A stretch of 64,000 nt of DNA from AC-32 sp963728765 (GCA_963728765.1 CAVSKX010000002.1:124001-188000); one strand, 5' to 3'. Positions 10,498-19,370 are shown, counted from the first letter of the stretch. Program-made: numbers and translations. The notes: generated from the letters alone by a model not told the origin.

Positions 10498-11231
10498 GGC
10501 TCCTCGCGGAGCACGTAGCCGATACCGCGGACGGTCTGGACGAGCCGCGGTTCGCCCTCCGCCTCCATCTTCCGCCGCAGTGAGCCGATGTAGACCTCGA
10601 GCGAGTTCGAGGCGTAGGCAAGGTCATAGCCCCAGACCGCAGAAAAGATCGTCGCCCGTGAGAGCACCTTGCGCGGGTTCGACATGAGCAGCTCGAGGAG
10701 CGAGAACTCGATCCGGGTCAGGTCGAGCTGCCGATCGCCCCGGCGCGCGCGACGCCCCTCCCGATCGAGCTCGAGACCGGCGTAGCGGAGGACGTCCTCG
10801 TCGAAGGCGGAGCGCCGCAGCAGCGCACGGACGCGGGCGATCAGCTCGACGACCGCGAACGGCTTCGCCAGGTAGTCGTCGGCGCCCGCCTCCAGCCCTT
10901 CGACACGGTCGTCGACCGCCTGGCGCGCTGTGAGCATCAGGATCGGGACCCGGCTCTTGGCACGAATGGCGCGGCAGGCGGTCAGGCCGTCGAGGTTGGG
11001 CATCAGGATGTCGAGGACGATGAGGTCCGGCCGCGCCTCGCCGTCCTCATCGAAGAGCGTCAGCGCCTGGACGCCGTCCTCGGCCAGCTCGACTTCGTAG
11101 CCCTCGAGCTCGAGTGTGCGACTGATCGCACGGCGCAACGAGCGGTCGTCGTCGACGACGAGAATCCGCGCCGGCGAGCGACCTCCGCTCGGCTTGGCTG
11201 TGTCCCCCGTCGTCTCGAGTGGCTGCGTCAT
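10494..11231 (-). CDS. OmpR-family response regulator
   Basis: A 245-residue DNA-binding response regulator. The receiver has the acidic pocket DDD (27-29), the phospho-accepting Asp near residue 74 (LIVLDILMPN), a Thr in LTARQ and the Lys in AKPF. The C-terminal winged helix reads from LDLTRIEFSLLELL to VRGIGYVLREE, typical of the OmpR/MprA class. It is the first gene of the regulator-kinase pair and is divergent from an ABC transporter operon. The intergenic region has two opposed triplets of 11-bp-spaced repeats, the expected target type for this class, suggesting control of both itself and the transporter. Confidence 0.93.
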   Translation of the reverse strand: MTQPLETTGDTAKPSGGRSPARILVVDDDRSLRRAISRTLELEGYEVELAEDGVQALTLFDEDGEARPDLIVLDILMPNLDGLTACRAIRAKSRVPILMLTARQAVDDRVEGLEAGADDYLAKPFAVVELIARVRALLRRSAFDEDVLRYAGLELDREGRRARRGDRQLDLTRIEFSLLELLMSNPRKVLSRATIFSAVWGYDLAYASNSLEVYIGSLRRKMEAEGEPRLVQTVRGIGYVLREEP

Positions 11232-11337
11232 CTCTTTTCTGACGCTGGCCGGGCAAGGCCCGCCGGCGCCCTCATGGTTGTCCGGCGCACCCAGGTGTGC
11301 GCCCGACGCAAAGTCTGGCGTGCACCAGTGAAGGCCA

Positions 11338-11479
11338 CCTGAAACGAACCTGAAAATCTCCTAAGGGTCTTTTCGAGCTCCAAGAGCTCTTTAGGCGAAG
11401 GCGCACAGGTAGAGACGCGGCTTCAGCATTTCTTCAGGGTCGGCTCAGGACGCTCTTAAGCGCGACAACTACTCCTAAG
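11338..11479. promoter_or_regulatory. Two opposed triplets of 11-bp-spaced repeats
   Basis: CCTGAA at 11338, CCTGAA at 11349 and CCTAAG at 11360 form one triplet at exact 11-bp steps. TTCAGC at 11422, TTCAGG at 11433 and CTCAGG at 11444 form a second triplet on the opposite strand, also at 11-bp steps. CTTAAG (11455) and CCTAAG (11474) follow. The array sits between the response regulator and the ABC permease gene. Direct repeats at one helical turn are the known binding mode of OmpR-family regulators. Confidence 0.6.
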
Positions 11480-11515
11480 CGGAACAAGCGCAAGCCCCGA
11501 CAAGGAGCGTCGATC

Positions 11516-12979
11516 GTGTTCTACCTCTCCTACATGTTCTCCGAGTTGCGGCGTCGGAAGGGACGTACGCTGCTCACCGCGTTCGGCCTCGCCGTCGGCG
11601 TGGGTCTCGTCGTGACCGTGACCGCACTCTCGACCGGCCTCGATCACGCTCAGGCGAAGGTGCTGAAGCCGCTGACCGGGGTCGGAACCGACATGTCGGT
11701 CACGCGCCCGCTGCAGATCTCGAGCAGCTCGGGCGGCTTCCGCAACCTCTCGCCGAGCGAGCGCGAACAGCTCCGCAGGGAGAACGGAGGCGCGCGCTTC
11801 GACTTCAGGCAGCTGAAGCCCGGCACCCACTTCTCCCGCGACATCTTCAACTCGACCTCGCAACTCAGCTTCCCGGCGTCGAAGGTCTCGGCGATCCGCG
11901 GGCTCTCCGACGTCCAGGGCGCGGTCGGCGGCTTGACCCTCAGCTCGGCGCACATCTCGGGGACCGTCCCCACGCAGTCGCCGACGCAGGGCTTCGGGCC
12001 TCCGGGCGGCGGCGGTGGCGGCGGCGGGTTCGCTGGTCCGAGGGCGATCAACTTCAACGCGATCAACGTCGCCGGCGTCGACCAGGCGCACCAAGACCTG
12101 GGCGCCATCACGTCGAGCCAGGTGACGAGCGGCCGCTACTTCTCCGCCGGAACCAAGCGGGAGGCAATCCTCGACGTCGCCTACGCGAAGCGCAAGAGCC
12201 TTGGCGTGGGCGAAACGATCACGCTCGGGGGCAAGACCTTCACCGTGGTCGGTCTCGCCCAGACGCCGATCGGCGGCCAGTCCTCGGACGTCTATCTAAA
12301 GCTCGCGCAGCTGCAGAAGCTCTCTGGCCGTGTCGGGCGCGTGAACACGGTGTACGTGCGCGCCACCTCGGCGAGCAACGTCACGAGCGTCGCGAGCGCG
12401 ATTCGCTCGAGCTTCAGCGGCTCCTCGGTGACGACCGCCAAGGACCTCGCCAAGCGTGTCTCGGGCTCGCTGGTCGACGCCAAGAACCTGACCAAGAAGC
12501 TCGGCACCGCGCTCGAGCTCGTCGGGCTGCTGGCGGCCATCCTGATCGCCTGCCTGCTGACGCTCTCCTCGGTCGCGAAGCGGGTCCGCGAGCTCGGCAC
12601 GCTGAAGGCGGTGGGCTGGTCGCAGCGTCTCGTCGTCCGCCAGGTGACGGGCGAATCGTTGCTGCAGGGGCTGCTCGGCGGCGCGCTCGGCGTGCTCGTC
12701 GGAATCGCCGGCGCCCTGGCCATCGACGCCATCGGCATCAACCTCAAGGCGACTGTCCCCTCGGCGTCCGGCGCCGCGGGCCCCGGCTTCGGGCCGTTCG
12801 GTCAGGGCGCCGTCAACACCGCCGGCTCGACCCTCGTCAAGCTCGACGCCCCGCTCAGCATCGGTCTGATCGTTGCCGCCGTCCTCCTCGCGATGGCCGG
12901 CGGCGTCGTCGCCGGAGCGGTCGGCGGCCTGCGCGCCGCCCGGTTGCGACCCGCTGAAGCCCTCCGCACCATCGAATGA
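11516..12979 (+). CDS. MacB/FtsX-like ABC transporter permease
   Basis: A 487-residue permease. One membrane helix follows the N-terminal LRRRKGRTLLTAFGLAVG, then a large extracytoplasmic domain (about 50-330) with a glycine-rich linker near residue 163, then three helices in the C-terminal FtsX domain, including ELGTLKAVGWSQRLV. This is the MacB/LolC topology, which usually moves lipoproteins, peptides or antibiotics rather than importing nutrients. GTG 11516 is preceded by AAGGAG. The ATPase gene follows after 10 bases and a lipoprotein gene after that, giving a three-gene operon probably controlled by the divergent two-component system. Confidence 0.9.
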   Translation: MFYLSYMFSELRRRKGRTLLTAFGLAVGVGLVVTVTALSTGLDHAQAKVLKPLTGVGTDMSVTRPLQISSSSGGFRNLSPSEREQLRRENGGARFDFRQLKPGTHFSRDIFNSTSQLSFPASKVSAIRGLSDVQGAVGGLTLSSAHISGTVPTQSPTQGFGPPGGGGGGGGFAGPRAINFNAINVAGVDQAHQDLGAITSSQVTSGRYFSAGTKREAILDVAYAKRKSLGVGETITLGGKTFTVVGLAQTPIGGQSSDVYLKLAQLQKLSGRVGRVNTVYVRATSASNVTSVASAIRSSFSGSSVTTAKDLAKRVSGSLVDAKNLTKKLGTALELVGLLAAILIACLLTLSSVAKRVRELGTLKAVGWSQRLVVRQVTGESLLQGLLGGALGVLVGIAGALAIDAIGINLKATVPSASGAAGPGFGPFGQGAVNTAGSTLVKLDAPLSIGLIVAAVLLAMAGGVVAGAVGGLRAARLRPAEALRTIE

Positions 12980-12989
12980 AGGAGACCAA

Positions 12990-13721
12990 ATGAGCGTCAC
13001 CAGCATCGACCGTCAGCCGATCTACCTGCTCCAGGACGTCGGCCGGGTCTACGGCCAAAACACCAACCAGGTGCACGCCGTCCGCGACGTCGACCTCGAG
13101 ATCGACCGCGGCGAGTTCGTCGTGATCGTCGGCCCGAGCGGGTCGGGCAAGACGACGCTGCTCCAGCTTCTCGGCGCCCTCGACCGGCCCACGAACGGCC
13201 AGATCGATTTCGAGGGGCGTGACCTCGCACGACTCGGCGACGGCGAGCTGACCGAGCTCAGGCTGAGGACGATCGGCTTCATCTTCCAGCAGTTCAACCT
13301 GATCCCGACCCTTACCGCCGCACAGAACGTCGAGGTTGCGCTCGCGCCTGGCGGGCTGGACGGGGAGGCGCGCGGGGCCCGCGTCCATGAGCTGCTCGAG
13401 TCGGTCGGGCTCGGCGGGAGAGCCCACCACCTTCCGTCGCAGCTCTCCGGCGGCGAGCAGCAGCGCGTCGCGATCGCGCGTGCCCTCGCCAACAACCCGC
13501 ACGTCCTGCTCGCCGACGAGCCGACCGGAAACCTCGACACCGCAACCGGCGAGGAGATCATGGCGCTGCTCAAGGATCTCTCGACCCGCAGCGGCCACAC
13601 GGTCGTCCTGATCACGCATGACGCCGAGATCGCTGCAGAGGCCCCTCGCGTCATTCGAATGCAGGACGGGCGGCTGCTTTCCGCCGCCACGAGCGCAACC
13701 GAACAGGAGGCACGACTGTGA
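12990..13721 (+). CDS. ABC transporter ATP-binding protein (MacB/LolD type)
   Basis: A 243-residue ATPase that would power the adjacent permease. Walker A is GPSGSGKTT, the Q-loop is FIFQQFNLIPTLTA, the signature is LSGGEQQRVAIARAL, Walker B is VLLADEPTGNLD, and the switch His is in LITHD. The FQQFNLIP and EPTGNLD forms are typical of the LolD/MacB subfamily. GGAGACC lies 5 bases before the ATG at 12990. Its stop overlaps the GTG start of the lipoprotein gene (GTGA), indicating translational coupling. Confidence 0.94.
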   Translation: MSVTSIDRQPIYLLQDVGRVYGQNTNQVHAVRDVDLEIDRGEFVVIVGPSGSGKTTLLQLLGALDRPTNGQIDFEGRDLARLGDGELTELRLRTIGFIFQQFNLIPTLTAAQNVEVALAPGGLDGEARGARVHELLESVGLGGRAHHLPSQLSGGEQQRVAIARALANNPHVLLADEPTGNLDTATGEEIMALLKDLSTRSGHTVVLITHDAEIAAEAPRVIRMQDGRLLSAATSATEQEARL

Positions 13722-14041
13722 AGGCGCTCTTTCTCGCGAGCCTTCTGGCAGCCCTCGCCCTCCTCGTGGCGGGCTGCGGCTCGAGCAAGAAGAGCGCCTC
13801 TGCCACCTTCCCGTCCGGCCAGCGGCCGCAGATCGACCAGCAGGCGTTCGCGCGCTTCCAGCAGTGCCTTCAGGATCACGGCGTGACCCTTCCGCGCGGG
13901 CGCCCGCAGGGTGGCCAACCCGGGCAGCGGCCGAACTTCGATGCCAAGACGCAGAAAGCCTTCCGCGCTTGCAGTCAGTACCTGCCGTCGCGACCGCAAG
14001 GTGGGTTCGGCGGCCAGGAGTTCAATGGCCCATCCACGTAA
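13718..14041 (+). CDS. Small lipoprotein linked to an ABC transporter
   Basis: A 107-residue protein with a signal peptide ending in a lipobox (LLVAGC), so it should be lipid-anchored outside the membrane. The mature part has two Cys (in QQCLQDHG and RACSQYL) and a Gln/Gly/Pro-rich composition. Short proteins with this FxxCLxxHGV pattern often accompany MacB-type transporters in actinobacteria, but their role is unknown. It starts with GTG inside the ATPase stop codon and is followed about 100 bases later by a strong terminator. Confidence 0.8.
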   Translation: MKALFLASLLAALALLVAGCGSSKKSASATFPSGQRPQIDQQAFARFQQCLQDHGVTLPRGRPQGGQPGQRPNFDAKTQKAFRACSQYLPSRPQGGFGGQEFNGPST

Positions 14042-14144
14042 ACCTGCACGCAGCGCCCGCCCAGGAACCCATCGCTCACCCATCCCATCTGCGTGTTTCG
14101 GAAACCGAGCGCCGGGATGAAACTCCTGCGAAGTGCGCCATGAA

Positions 14145-14168
14145 AAACCGCCGCTTTTGCGGCGGTTT
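14145..14168. terminator. Intrinsic terminator, probably bidirectional
   Basis: AAACCGCCGC (14145-14154) pairs perfectly with GCGGCGGTTT (14159-14168) around TTTT. The A and T flanks allow termination for the ABC operon on + and for yceI on -. Confidence 0.85.
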
Positions 14169-14282
14169 CCTGCGTCCTCCACGGTAAACGCCGCCGCACG
14201 CCGTTAGGCCACGAGAGACGCCGAGTGCGCGCAGCGTTGGGGCCAGCCGATCGCGCCTTGTTCGGCGGGCGTCTCCGATCGG

Positions 14283-14822
14283 CTAGGGCTGTCCGCGGTC
14301 TGGCGTCAGCCGTGCCTTGACGTGAAGCGTCGCGGGTGTGCGGATCATTCCAAGCGGGCTGAACGTCATCCCGAGCTCGCGCTGGTCAGCCGTGGTTGTC
14401 GCTTCGATCTCGAGCTCGTCGCCCTCTTTCCGAACCGTTGCCTCCAGCGCGACCGGGACCCTCCCTCCCGCCGCTTCGAGCTGGCCGTTCATTGCCAGTG
14501 TTCCGTCGCGCTGGTGAATCAAGGTCGAGCTGAAGCGCACCTGCGGATGCTCCACAACGTCGAAGAAGCGCTCGGAGCGCAGATGCCTATCGCGCGTCTC
14601 GTTGCCGGTGTCGAGGCTTTCGGCATCGATTGTCAACTCGATAGCGGGGACATCGTCGTCGTCGCGGGCGTAGGAGCCTTCGAACTGGTCGAAGTGCCCA
14701 ACGACGGTGCTGAGGCCCCAAAACGTCGGCGCCCTGAACTCCACCGTCGAGCGCCGCGGATCGACTGCCCATTGGCGGCTCGCCGCGACCGCCGGCGGCT
14801 CTTTGAGCGTGGTGCTTGCCAT
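14283..14822 (-). CDS. YceI-family periplasmic/secreted lipid-binding protein
   Basis: A 179-residue protein of the YceI lipocalin-like fold, which binds polyisoprenoid lipids. Hallmarks are WAVDPRRSTVEF near the start, a later DVVEHPQVRFSST block, and a C-terminal LGMTFSPLGM segment. There is no signal peptide, as in several actinobacterial members. ATG 14822 has a good upstream site (GGAAGGAGAAGG). The promoter carries three GGCAG repeats at 22- and 11-bp steps (14869-14907), linking it to the TGGCAG sites across 14-28 kb. It is divergent from the ABM-like gene at 15011. Confidence 0.9.
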   Translation of the reverse strand: MASTTLKEPPAVAASRQWAVDPRRSTVEFRAPTFWGLSTVVGHFDQFEGSYARDDDDVPAIELTIDAESLDTGNETRDRHLRSERFFDVVEHPQVRFSSTLIHQRDGTLAMNGQLEAAGGRVPVALEATVRKEGDELEIEATTTADQRELGMTFSPLGMIRTPATLHVKARLTPDRGQP

Positions 14823-14868
14823 CGTCCTTCTCCTTCCGTGTCGGTTGGAGCGCAGGGTCGCGGACGCC

Positions 14869-14907
14869 GCTGCCAGAGCGCTGCCGTCGACCCACGGCGG
14901 CCCTGCC
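14869..14907 (-). promoter_or_regulatory. TGGCAG repeat site upstream of yceI
   Basis: On the minus strand, GGCAG repeats begin at 14907, 14885 and 14874 (steps of 22 and 11 bp). The last repeat ends 47 bases before the yceI ATG. The element 8 bases downstream of it reads GCGACC. Confidence 0.6.
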
Positions 14908-14923
14908 GTGGGTCCCGGGCCTG

Positions 14924-14961
14924 TGGCAGTAACGGCGCGATGCACGGCAGCAGCCTGGCAG
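14924..14961 (+). promoter_or_regulatory. TGGCAG repeat site upstream of the 15011 gene
   Basis: TGGCAG (14924), CGGCAG (14945) and TGGCAG (14956) are spaced 21 and 11 bp. The last repeat ends 50 bases before the ATG at 15011. Eight bases further on is GACACA. Confidence 0.65.
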
Positions 14962-15010
14962 TCGCGTCCGACACATTGGCATGGATCGAAAGCCAGATGG
15001 AGGTGCACTG

Positions 15011-15469
15011 ATGATCGCGCGAGTACTCGAGGGAGAGATCGATTCAGTACGAATGGCCCTCGACGATGCTGTCGACGTCGTGCGCGGTTCGGTGGTTCCC
15101 GCGCTCCGTGACCAGCAGGGTTACGGGGGCATGTACCTGCTTCTGACAGATGAGGGCAGAGCGCTCGCGATCTCACTCTGGACAACCGAGGAAGCAGCCG
15201 AGTCCGGGACCGTCGACAGCCGTCCACTCTACGAAGAGGAGATCGAGAAGTTCACGGCCATCTACCGAGCTGCGCCCGGTCGCGAGACGTACCGCGTCGC
15301 GCTGGCCGACACGCCTGGGGGACCGAGCGTGTTCAGGAACAACGCCGCCGACCGCCTCCGCGAGCTTCGGGCTGCGTCGGATGAGGCGCATCTCGAGCAC
15401 CAGAAGAAGGTCGATGCCGCAATCGACGAGCTCGAGCGCAAAGCGGACGAGCTTTACGCGACGTTCTGA
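15011..15469 (+). CDS. ABM-like domain protein with helical C-terminus
   Basis: A 152-residue protein starting MIARVLEGEIDSV. The first 90 residues fit an antibiotic-biosynthesis-monooxygenase-like alpha/beta barrel (YGGMYLLLTDEGRALAISLW). The C-terminal 45 residues are a charged helix ending IDELERKADELYATF, very like the end of the coiled-coil protein at 19529-20062 (DDLERKADEVSAKF). A GGAGG site precedes the ATG. It is followed 12 bases later by an AI-2E-family permease gene and has a TGGCAG repeat promoter, so it looks like the lead gene of a stress-induced pair. Function unknown. Confidence 0.65.
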   Translation: MIARVLEGEIDSVRMALDDAVDVVRGSVVPALRDQQGYGGMYLLLTDEGRALAISLWTTEEAAESGTVDSRPLYEEEIEKFTAIYRAAPGRETYRVALADTPGGPSVFRNNAADRLRELRAASDEAHLEHQKKVDAAIDELERKADELYATF

Positions 15470-15480
15470 GACAAGGAGCG

Positions 15481-16584
15481 ATGACCGTAGTAGAACCCGC
15501 CTCCGGGGCTAGGGACACCAGCGGGCGTGAGGTCAATGTCTCGATCTCTGTCCGCACGATCCTGCTGGTCGCCGGTTCCGCCGCGGTGGCGTGGGCGCTC
15601 GCGTCGATCGCGAACGTCCTGCTCGTGATCCTCGTCTCGCTGTTCAGCGTCGCCGTTCTCTCGCCGGCGGTGACTGAGATGGAGCGGCGGTTCGGCTGGA
15701 GCCGGGGTTGGTGCTCTGCGGTGCTCGTGCTGGCGGTCGTGCTCGTGCTCGGTGTCGTCGGGTTGGTCCTGGTGCAGGCCGTCAGCGGCTCGGTGCGCGG
15801 GTTCAGCGACGACCTGCCACAGATCGTCGACAAGGTCAGGCACAGCGATCTGGGCAACTTCGTCAACAGTGGCAGCGACTCGCTCGACACCTTGAGGAAG
15901 CACGCGAGCGACATCGCCAACGGGGTGGGCAAGGTGTCGGGCGGCGTCGCCCATGTCGGAGCCTCGGCCTTCGGCGCGGTTACGCTCGTCTTCTCCGTCG
16001 TCTTCCTGACGCTTTTCGGGCTGATCGACGAACCGCGCTGGCGGGACTGGATCGGGAGCCTGCTGTATCGGGACAAGCGGGAGCGCTTCCTGCGGGTCAC
16101 GGATCGGATCATCCACACGACCTCGCGCTACATGCTCGGCAACCTGGCGATCTCCGTGATCTGCGGGACGGTCTACGGCGTCACCGCGTTGCTCCTGGGC
16201 CTTCCGTATCCCCTCGCGCTAGCGGTGATCGCGGGGATTCTCGACCTCATCCCGAACATCGGCGCCACCATCGCGGGCGTCATCATCGGGATCGTCGCGC
16301 TCTCGGTCAGCCTCGAAGCCTTGATCGTCTTCGTGATCGTGATCGTGATCTACCAGCAGATCGAGAACTACGTCCTGCAGCCGACGATCATCGGCAAGGC
16401 CGCTCAGCTCTCCGGCTTCACCGTGCTTGCCAGCGTCCTGGCGTTCGGGGCGCTCTTCGGGTTGATCGGGGCGATCATCGGCGTCCCCATCGCGGCAGGG
16501 CTCCAGATCGTCGCCGAGGAGCTGACGGCCGGCAGAAGAGCTCGCATCGCCGCCGAGGACGCCGCAAGAAAGCAGCCGGCGTAA
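15481..16584 (+). CDS. AI-2E family (UPF0118) membrane transporter
   Basis: A 367-residue integral membrane protein with about eight helices in the usual 2 + 1 + 5 arrangement, separated by a soluble segment (about 95-160). The C-terminal half contains the conserved loop PYPLALAVIAGILDLIPNIG and the motif IENYVLQPTIIG. Family members have been proposed to export autoinducer-2 or to work as Na+/H+ antiporters; the substrate here cannot be told. AAGGAG precedes the ATG. It forms an operon with the upstream ABM-like gene. Confidence 0.9.
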   Translation: MTVVEPASGARDTSGREVNVSISVRTILLVAGSAAVAWALASIANVLLVILVSLFSVAVLSPAVTEMERRFGWSRGWCSAVLVLAVVLVLGVVGLVLVQAVSGSVRGFSDDLPQIVDKVRHSDLGNFVNSGSDSLDTLRKHASDIANGVGKVSGGVAHVGASAFGAVTLVFSVVFLTLFGLIDEPRWRDWIGSLLYRDKRERFLRVTDRIIHTTSRYMLGNLAISVICGTVYGVTALLLGLPYPLALAVIAGILDLIPNIGATIAGVIIGIVALSVSLEALIVFVIVIVIYQQIENYVLQPTIIGKAAQLSGFTVLASVLAFGALFGLIGAIIGVPIAAGLQIVAEELTAGRRARIAAEDAARKQPA

Positions 16585-16791
16585 CGGCTGAGAGGCGCTC
16601 GAGCAACGAGCCTCAGCCGCCGGAGCGCGGGGTTGCAGTCGTCCTCTGGCTGTTCGCCGTGCTGATTGCGGAGGTCGAGGCAGTCTTGTGGCTTTCGAGC
16701 GCATGTACGCGCAGTGACCCGAGGCACGCCGGATGAGTTCAGATCGAGGCTACCGGGTCTATCTCAGGGCTCACCGTGGCCCCGACACGGT

Positions 16792-17760
16792 CTAGGCCTT
16801 CGGTGTCTCGACGGCCCGCTCGGCAGGCTGCTCGGCCGGCTTCCTCGACAGGAGCGCCTTGACCTGCGAGAAGCCGAATACCCAAAGCATCAGCGTCAGG
16901 CCAAGCACGACGTTCCAGATCGTCAGGATCGAGTCCTGCGTGATCGAGAAGGCGGCCACGCTGCCCGTCGGGGCCTGGCGGCTCAGCGTTGCGACGTCCA
17001 GGGCCTGCGTCTGCCCCACGCCGCCGGGAGTGATCGCGAAGATCCCGGAGAGCATGTGGGACGAGGCGATCAGGAAGACGGTAAACGCCGTGATCGGGAT
17101 CCCGAAGGCGGCCATGAAGACAACGTTGACGCCGATCCGGAAGCAGTAGGAGACCGCGGACGGCAGCGCCACCTCACGCGCATAGCGGCCCCAGTCGCTG
17201 AAGATCGCGGCGCCCTGCTTCGCCTTGCGCCACTGCCCCTCGATCTTCGGCTTCAGGCGAGGCCAGAGCAGAAACAGCACGACCAGCACCGCGACGATCA
17301 CGAGCGGGATCAACAGCGGGTGCGCCGCGAAGAAGTCGCCTGTCTCGTCGGACGGCGATCCCTTCGACACCGTGTGCGGGCGGAAGATCGCGACGCAGAT
17401 CACCATCACCACGCTCACCGCCGTGAAGAACAGCGACTGCACGACCGTGGCCGAGGTCACGCCGGCGACCGACGAGCCGGGAATGCTCGACCGGAAGAGC
17501 CCGATCATCGCGGCGGTCCCCGCCTGGGCGGGGGTGAGCGCATTGATCGCCGTTCCACCCTGCGACGCGGCCCAGGCCGTCTTGAAGCGCAGCCCGCTCT
17601 TCGGGTAGGCGGCGAGGAGGATGTTGCGCCAGGCAAGGCCGATGAACGCCGACTCAAAGGTCTTCAGCGCGAGCGCGAGCACGAGCCAATAGACCGACAC
17701 GTCGCCGATGCGCTGGAACACGCCGACGATCCATCCGCCCAGATCACCCAGAACGAGCAC
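16792..17760 (-). CDS. Flippase-like membrane protein (LPG synthase TM region family)
   Basis: About 322 residues with at least eight hydrophobic helices. It belongs to the UPF0104/lysylphosphatidylglycerol-synthase transmembrane family: the conserved NALTPAQAGTAAM block and the ITPGGVGQTQALDV loop are clear. Such proteins are thought to flip lipids or lipid-linked sugars across the membrane. The frame begins at GTG 17760 but stays open upstream, so the N-terminus may be slightly longer. A second family member lies at 24223-25308, and a third is reduced to a stub at 28193-28474. Confidence 0.8.
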   Translation of the reverse strand: MLVLGDLGGWIVGVFQRIGDVSVYWLVLALALKTFESAFIGLAWRNILLAAYPKSGLRFKTAWAASQGGTAINALTPAQAGTAAMIGLFRSSIPGSSVAGVTSATVVQSLFFTAVSVVMVICVAIFRPHTVSKGSPSDETGDFFAAHPLLIPLVIVAVLVVLFLLWPRLKPKIEGQWRKAKQGAAIFSDWGRYAREVALPSAVSYCFRIGVNVVFMAAFGIPITAFTVFLIASSHMLSGIFAITPGGVGQTQALDVATLSRQAPTGSVAAFSITQDSILTIWNVVLGLTLMLWVFGFSQVKALLSRKPAEQPAERAVETPKA

Positions 17761-17827
17761 CGGTTCGTAACTATCGCGCCGATCGCCATCGCACGCCGCC
17801 CTCGCTCGCTGCTCGATCGCAGAGGCT

Positions 17828-18236
17828 TCAGTCCAGCAGCGGCAGCTGGTCCAGGGAGTCGGCTACGTGCATGAGGCCCTTCTCGTCGAGCACGAAGGTG
17901 CTTCCACCGAGGAGGTCGAGCGTGTCGCACATCACGAGCGACACGCTCGACTCACACGCAAGCACACCGCGGAGTGCCTGCGCGAAACGCGCAAGCACGT
18001 CGCCGCCCGACTCACCCGAGGCGCGCGGGGCGAGCAGCCGCTCCTCGAGGGTGAAGACCCAGCGGTCTGCCCACGGCTTTCGCCGCCGCCTGCTGGGCGA
18101 GCTCCGTCGGGCTCGTGACGACAAGATCAATCGGCGCCGGGAGCTCGGCGGCAGTGCGCCTCGCGTCCTCCGGCCTCACCGCGGACGCGAGGACGAACCT
18201 GCGGTCGTTCCCGTGCTCTCGCCAGCTCGCTTCCAT
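17828..18236 (-). pseudogene. Histidine-phosphatase-like gene, frameshifted
   Basis: Two frames together make one plausible protein. The first starts at ATG 18236 (MEASWREHGNDRRFVLASA) and runs to AKAVGRP. The second resumes with VFTLEERLLAPRASGESG and ends at 17828 with DSLDQLPLLD. The break is near 18080. The halves resemble the N- and C-parts of an actinobacterial phosphoglycerate-mutase/histidine-phosphatase-like protein, although the catalytic RHG is not visible. It is the last gene of the stress operon headed by the coiled-coil gene at 20062. A sequencing indel could equally explain the break. Confidence 0.5.
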
Positions 18237-18252
18237 TTCGTTCAGACCTTTC

Positions 18253-18714
18253 TCAGCGCACGACCAGCACGTCGCACGGCGCGTCGACGACGACCTCGGC
18301 ACTCACCGAGCCGAAGAGCAGGCGTTTGATCAGCCCGCGGTGACGGGAGCCGACGACCACGAGGTCGGCGCCGTCGCGTGCGGCGTCGAGGATCGCGGCT
18401 GCCGGGTCGCCGACGGACTCGAGGGTCGTGGTGTCGACTCCCTGGCCGCGCAAGTCCTCGGCTGCCTCCTCGAGAAGGCGGCGATGGGCCTGCTCCTCGC
18501 CCGGATCGGCATAGCCGGTATATGGAGGATTCGCGTAGATCGGCTCGGCCACGCTGACGACCGTCACCCGACTCGGAGCCACAGACGCGATCTCGCCGAC
18601 TCGCTCGAGCGCGCGGCGCGCCTCGGCGGAGCCGTCGTAGCAGAGCAGGATGCGTCGCCGTGGCAGAACCGCTTGCCGCGCGCTCGTCGAGTGGACTTCG
18701 GATGCCATCGGCAT
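18253..18714 (-). CDS. Universal stress protein (UspA family)
   Basis: A 153-residue single-domain USP. It opens with RRILLCYDGSAEARRAL and closes with the nucleotide-binding signature GSRHRGLIKRLLFGSVSAEV and CDVLVVR, so it is of the ATP-binding type. These proteins help cells survive starvation, redox and envelope stress. It lies 2 bases downstream of the HdeD gene on the same strand and ahead of the broken phosphatase-like gene, in an operon whose promoter carries a TGGCAG repeat site at 20108-20145. Confidence 0.92.
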   Translation of the reverse strand: MPMASEVHSTSARQAVLPRRRILLCYDGSAEARRALERVGEIASVAPSRVTVVSVAEPIYANPPYTGYADPGEEQAHRRLLEEAAEDLRGQGVDTTTLESVGDPAAAILDAARDGADLVVVGSRHRGLIKRLLFGSVSAEVVVDAPCDVLVVR

Positions 18715-18716
18715 CC

Positions 18717-19370
18717 CTACGACGTTGCCGCCGCGCGAGCTCGTGGCTGCGCCGCATGCTCGTCAATTGCGCCGTGCTGGATCTCGCGCACCCGGAACGC
18801 GAGCACGATGTCCCTGACGCCGCGAATCAGCGCGAACGCGGCCACCCAGGCAACGAGCAGGATGGCGCTGCGGCCCCAGTAGCCCGCCGCCCAGAAGCCG
18901 AGCGCGAGCTCGATGATCCCGCCGACCAGCTGCAGCCACCAGGCGTCGCTCTCCCGACGCGCCGCGATCGAGTGGATGATGTCGAACGCGCCGGCGAAGA
19001 CGAGGAAGAAGCTGAAGACCGCGGCCAACGCCACGAACGTGTTGCCGGGATGGACGAACGCGACGACCGCTGCCGCGATGAACGCGACCGCGAGGACAGC
19101 GTTGAGCAGCTTCCACCAGCCGGGTGCGAGAAAGGCCATTCCGATCTCGACGATGCCTGCGGCAAGCGCGACGAACCCGAAGAGCAGCGCGATCGAGGAC
19201 ACTGACGTGTAGTCGAACCGAAGGACGATCAGCGACACCACCATCCAGGCGATGCCCGTGATCAGGAACGACCACCACGGCGGTAGCGCGCGCGCTACCG
19301 CGCGTCGTCCAATGGCGAACGGTGACAGCAGCGCTGTCCCGTGCTTGTAGTCGGAAACCGTCTGAGTCAT
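18717..19370 (-). CDS. HdeD-family membrane protein
   Basis: A 217-residue protein with six predicted membrane helices, starting at ATG 19370 (MTQTVSDYKHG), which follows GGAGGAGGAAGCG closely; a longer frame from 19409 is less likely. The repeated helix pairs with LFGFVALAAGIVEIGMAF and FFLVFAGAFDIIHSIAARR match the DUF308/HdeD family, linked to acid and envelope stress in other bacteria. Its start overlaps the stop of a 45-residue membrane protein gene (ATGA), and the USP gene follows at once, so the three are translationally close. Confidence 0.88.
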   Translation of the reverse strand: MTQTVSDYKHGTALLSPFAIGRRAVARALPPWWSFLITGIAWMVVSLIVLRFDYTSVSSIALLFGFVALAAGIVEIGMAFLAPGWWKLLNAVLAVAFIAAAVVAFVHPGNTFVALAAVFSFFLVFAGAFDIIHSIAARRESDAWWLQLVGGIIELALGFWAAGYWGRSAILLVAWVAAFALIRGVRDIVLAFRVREIQHGAIDEHAAQPRARAAATS

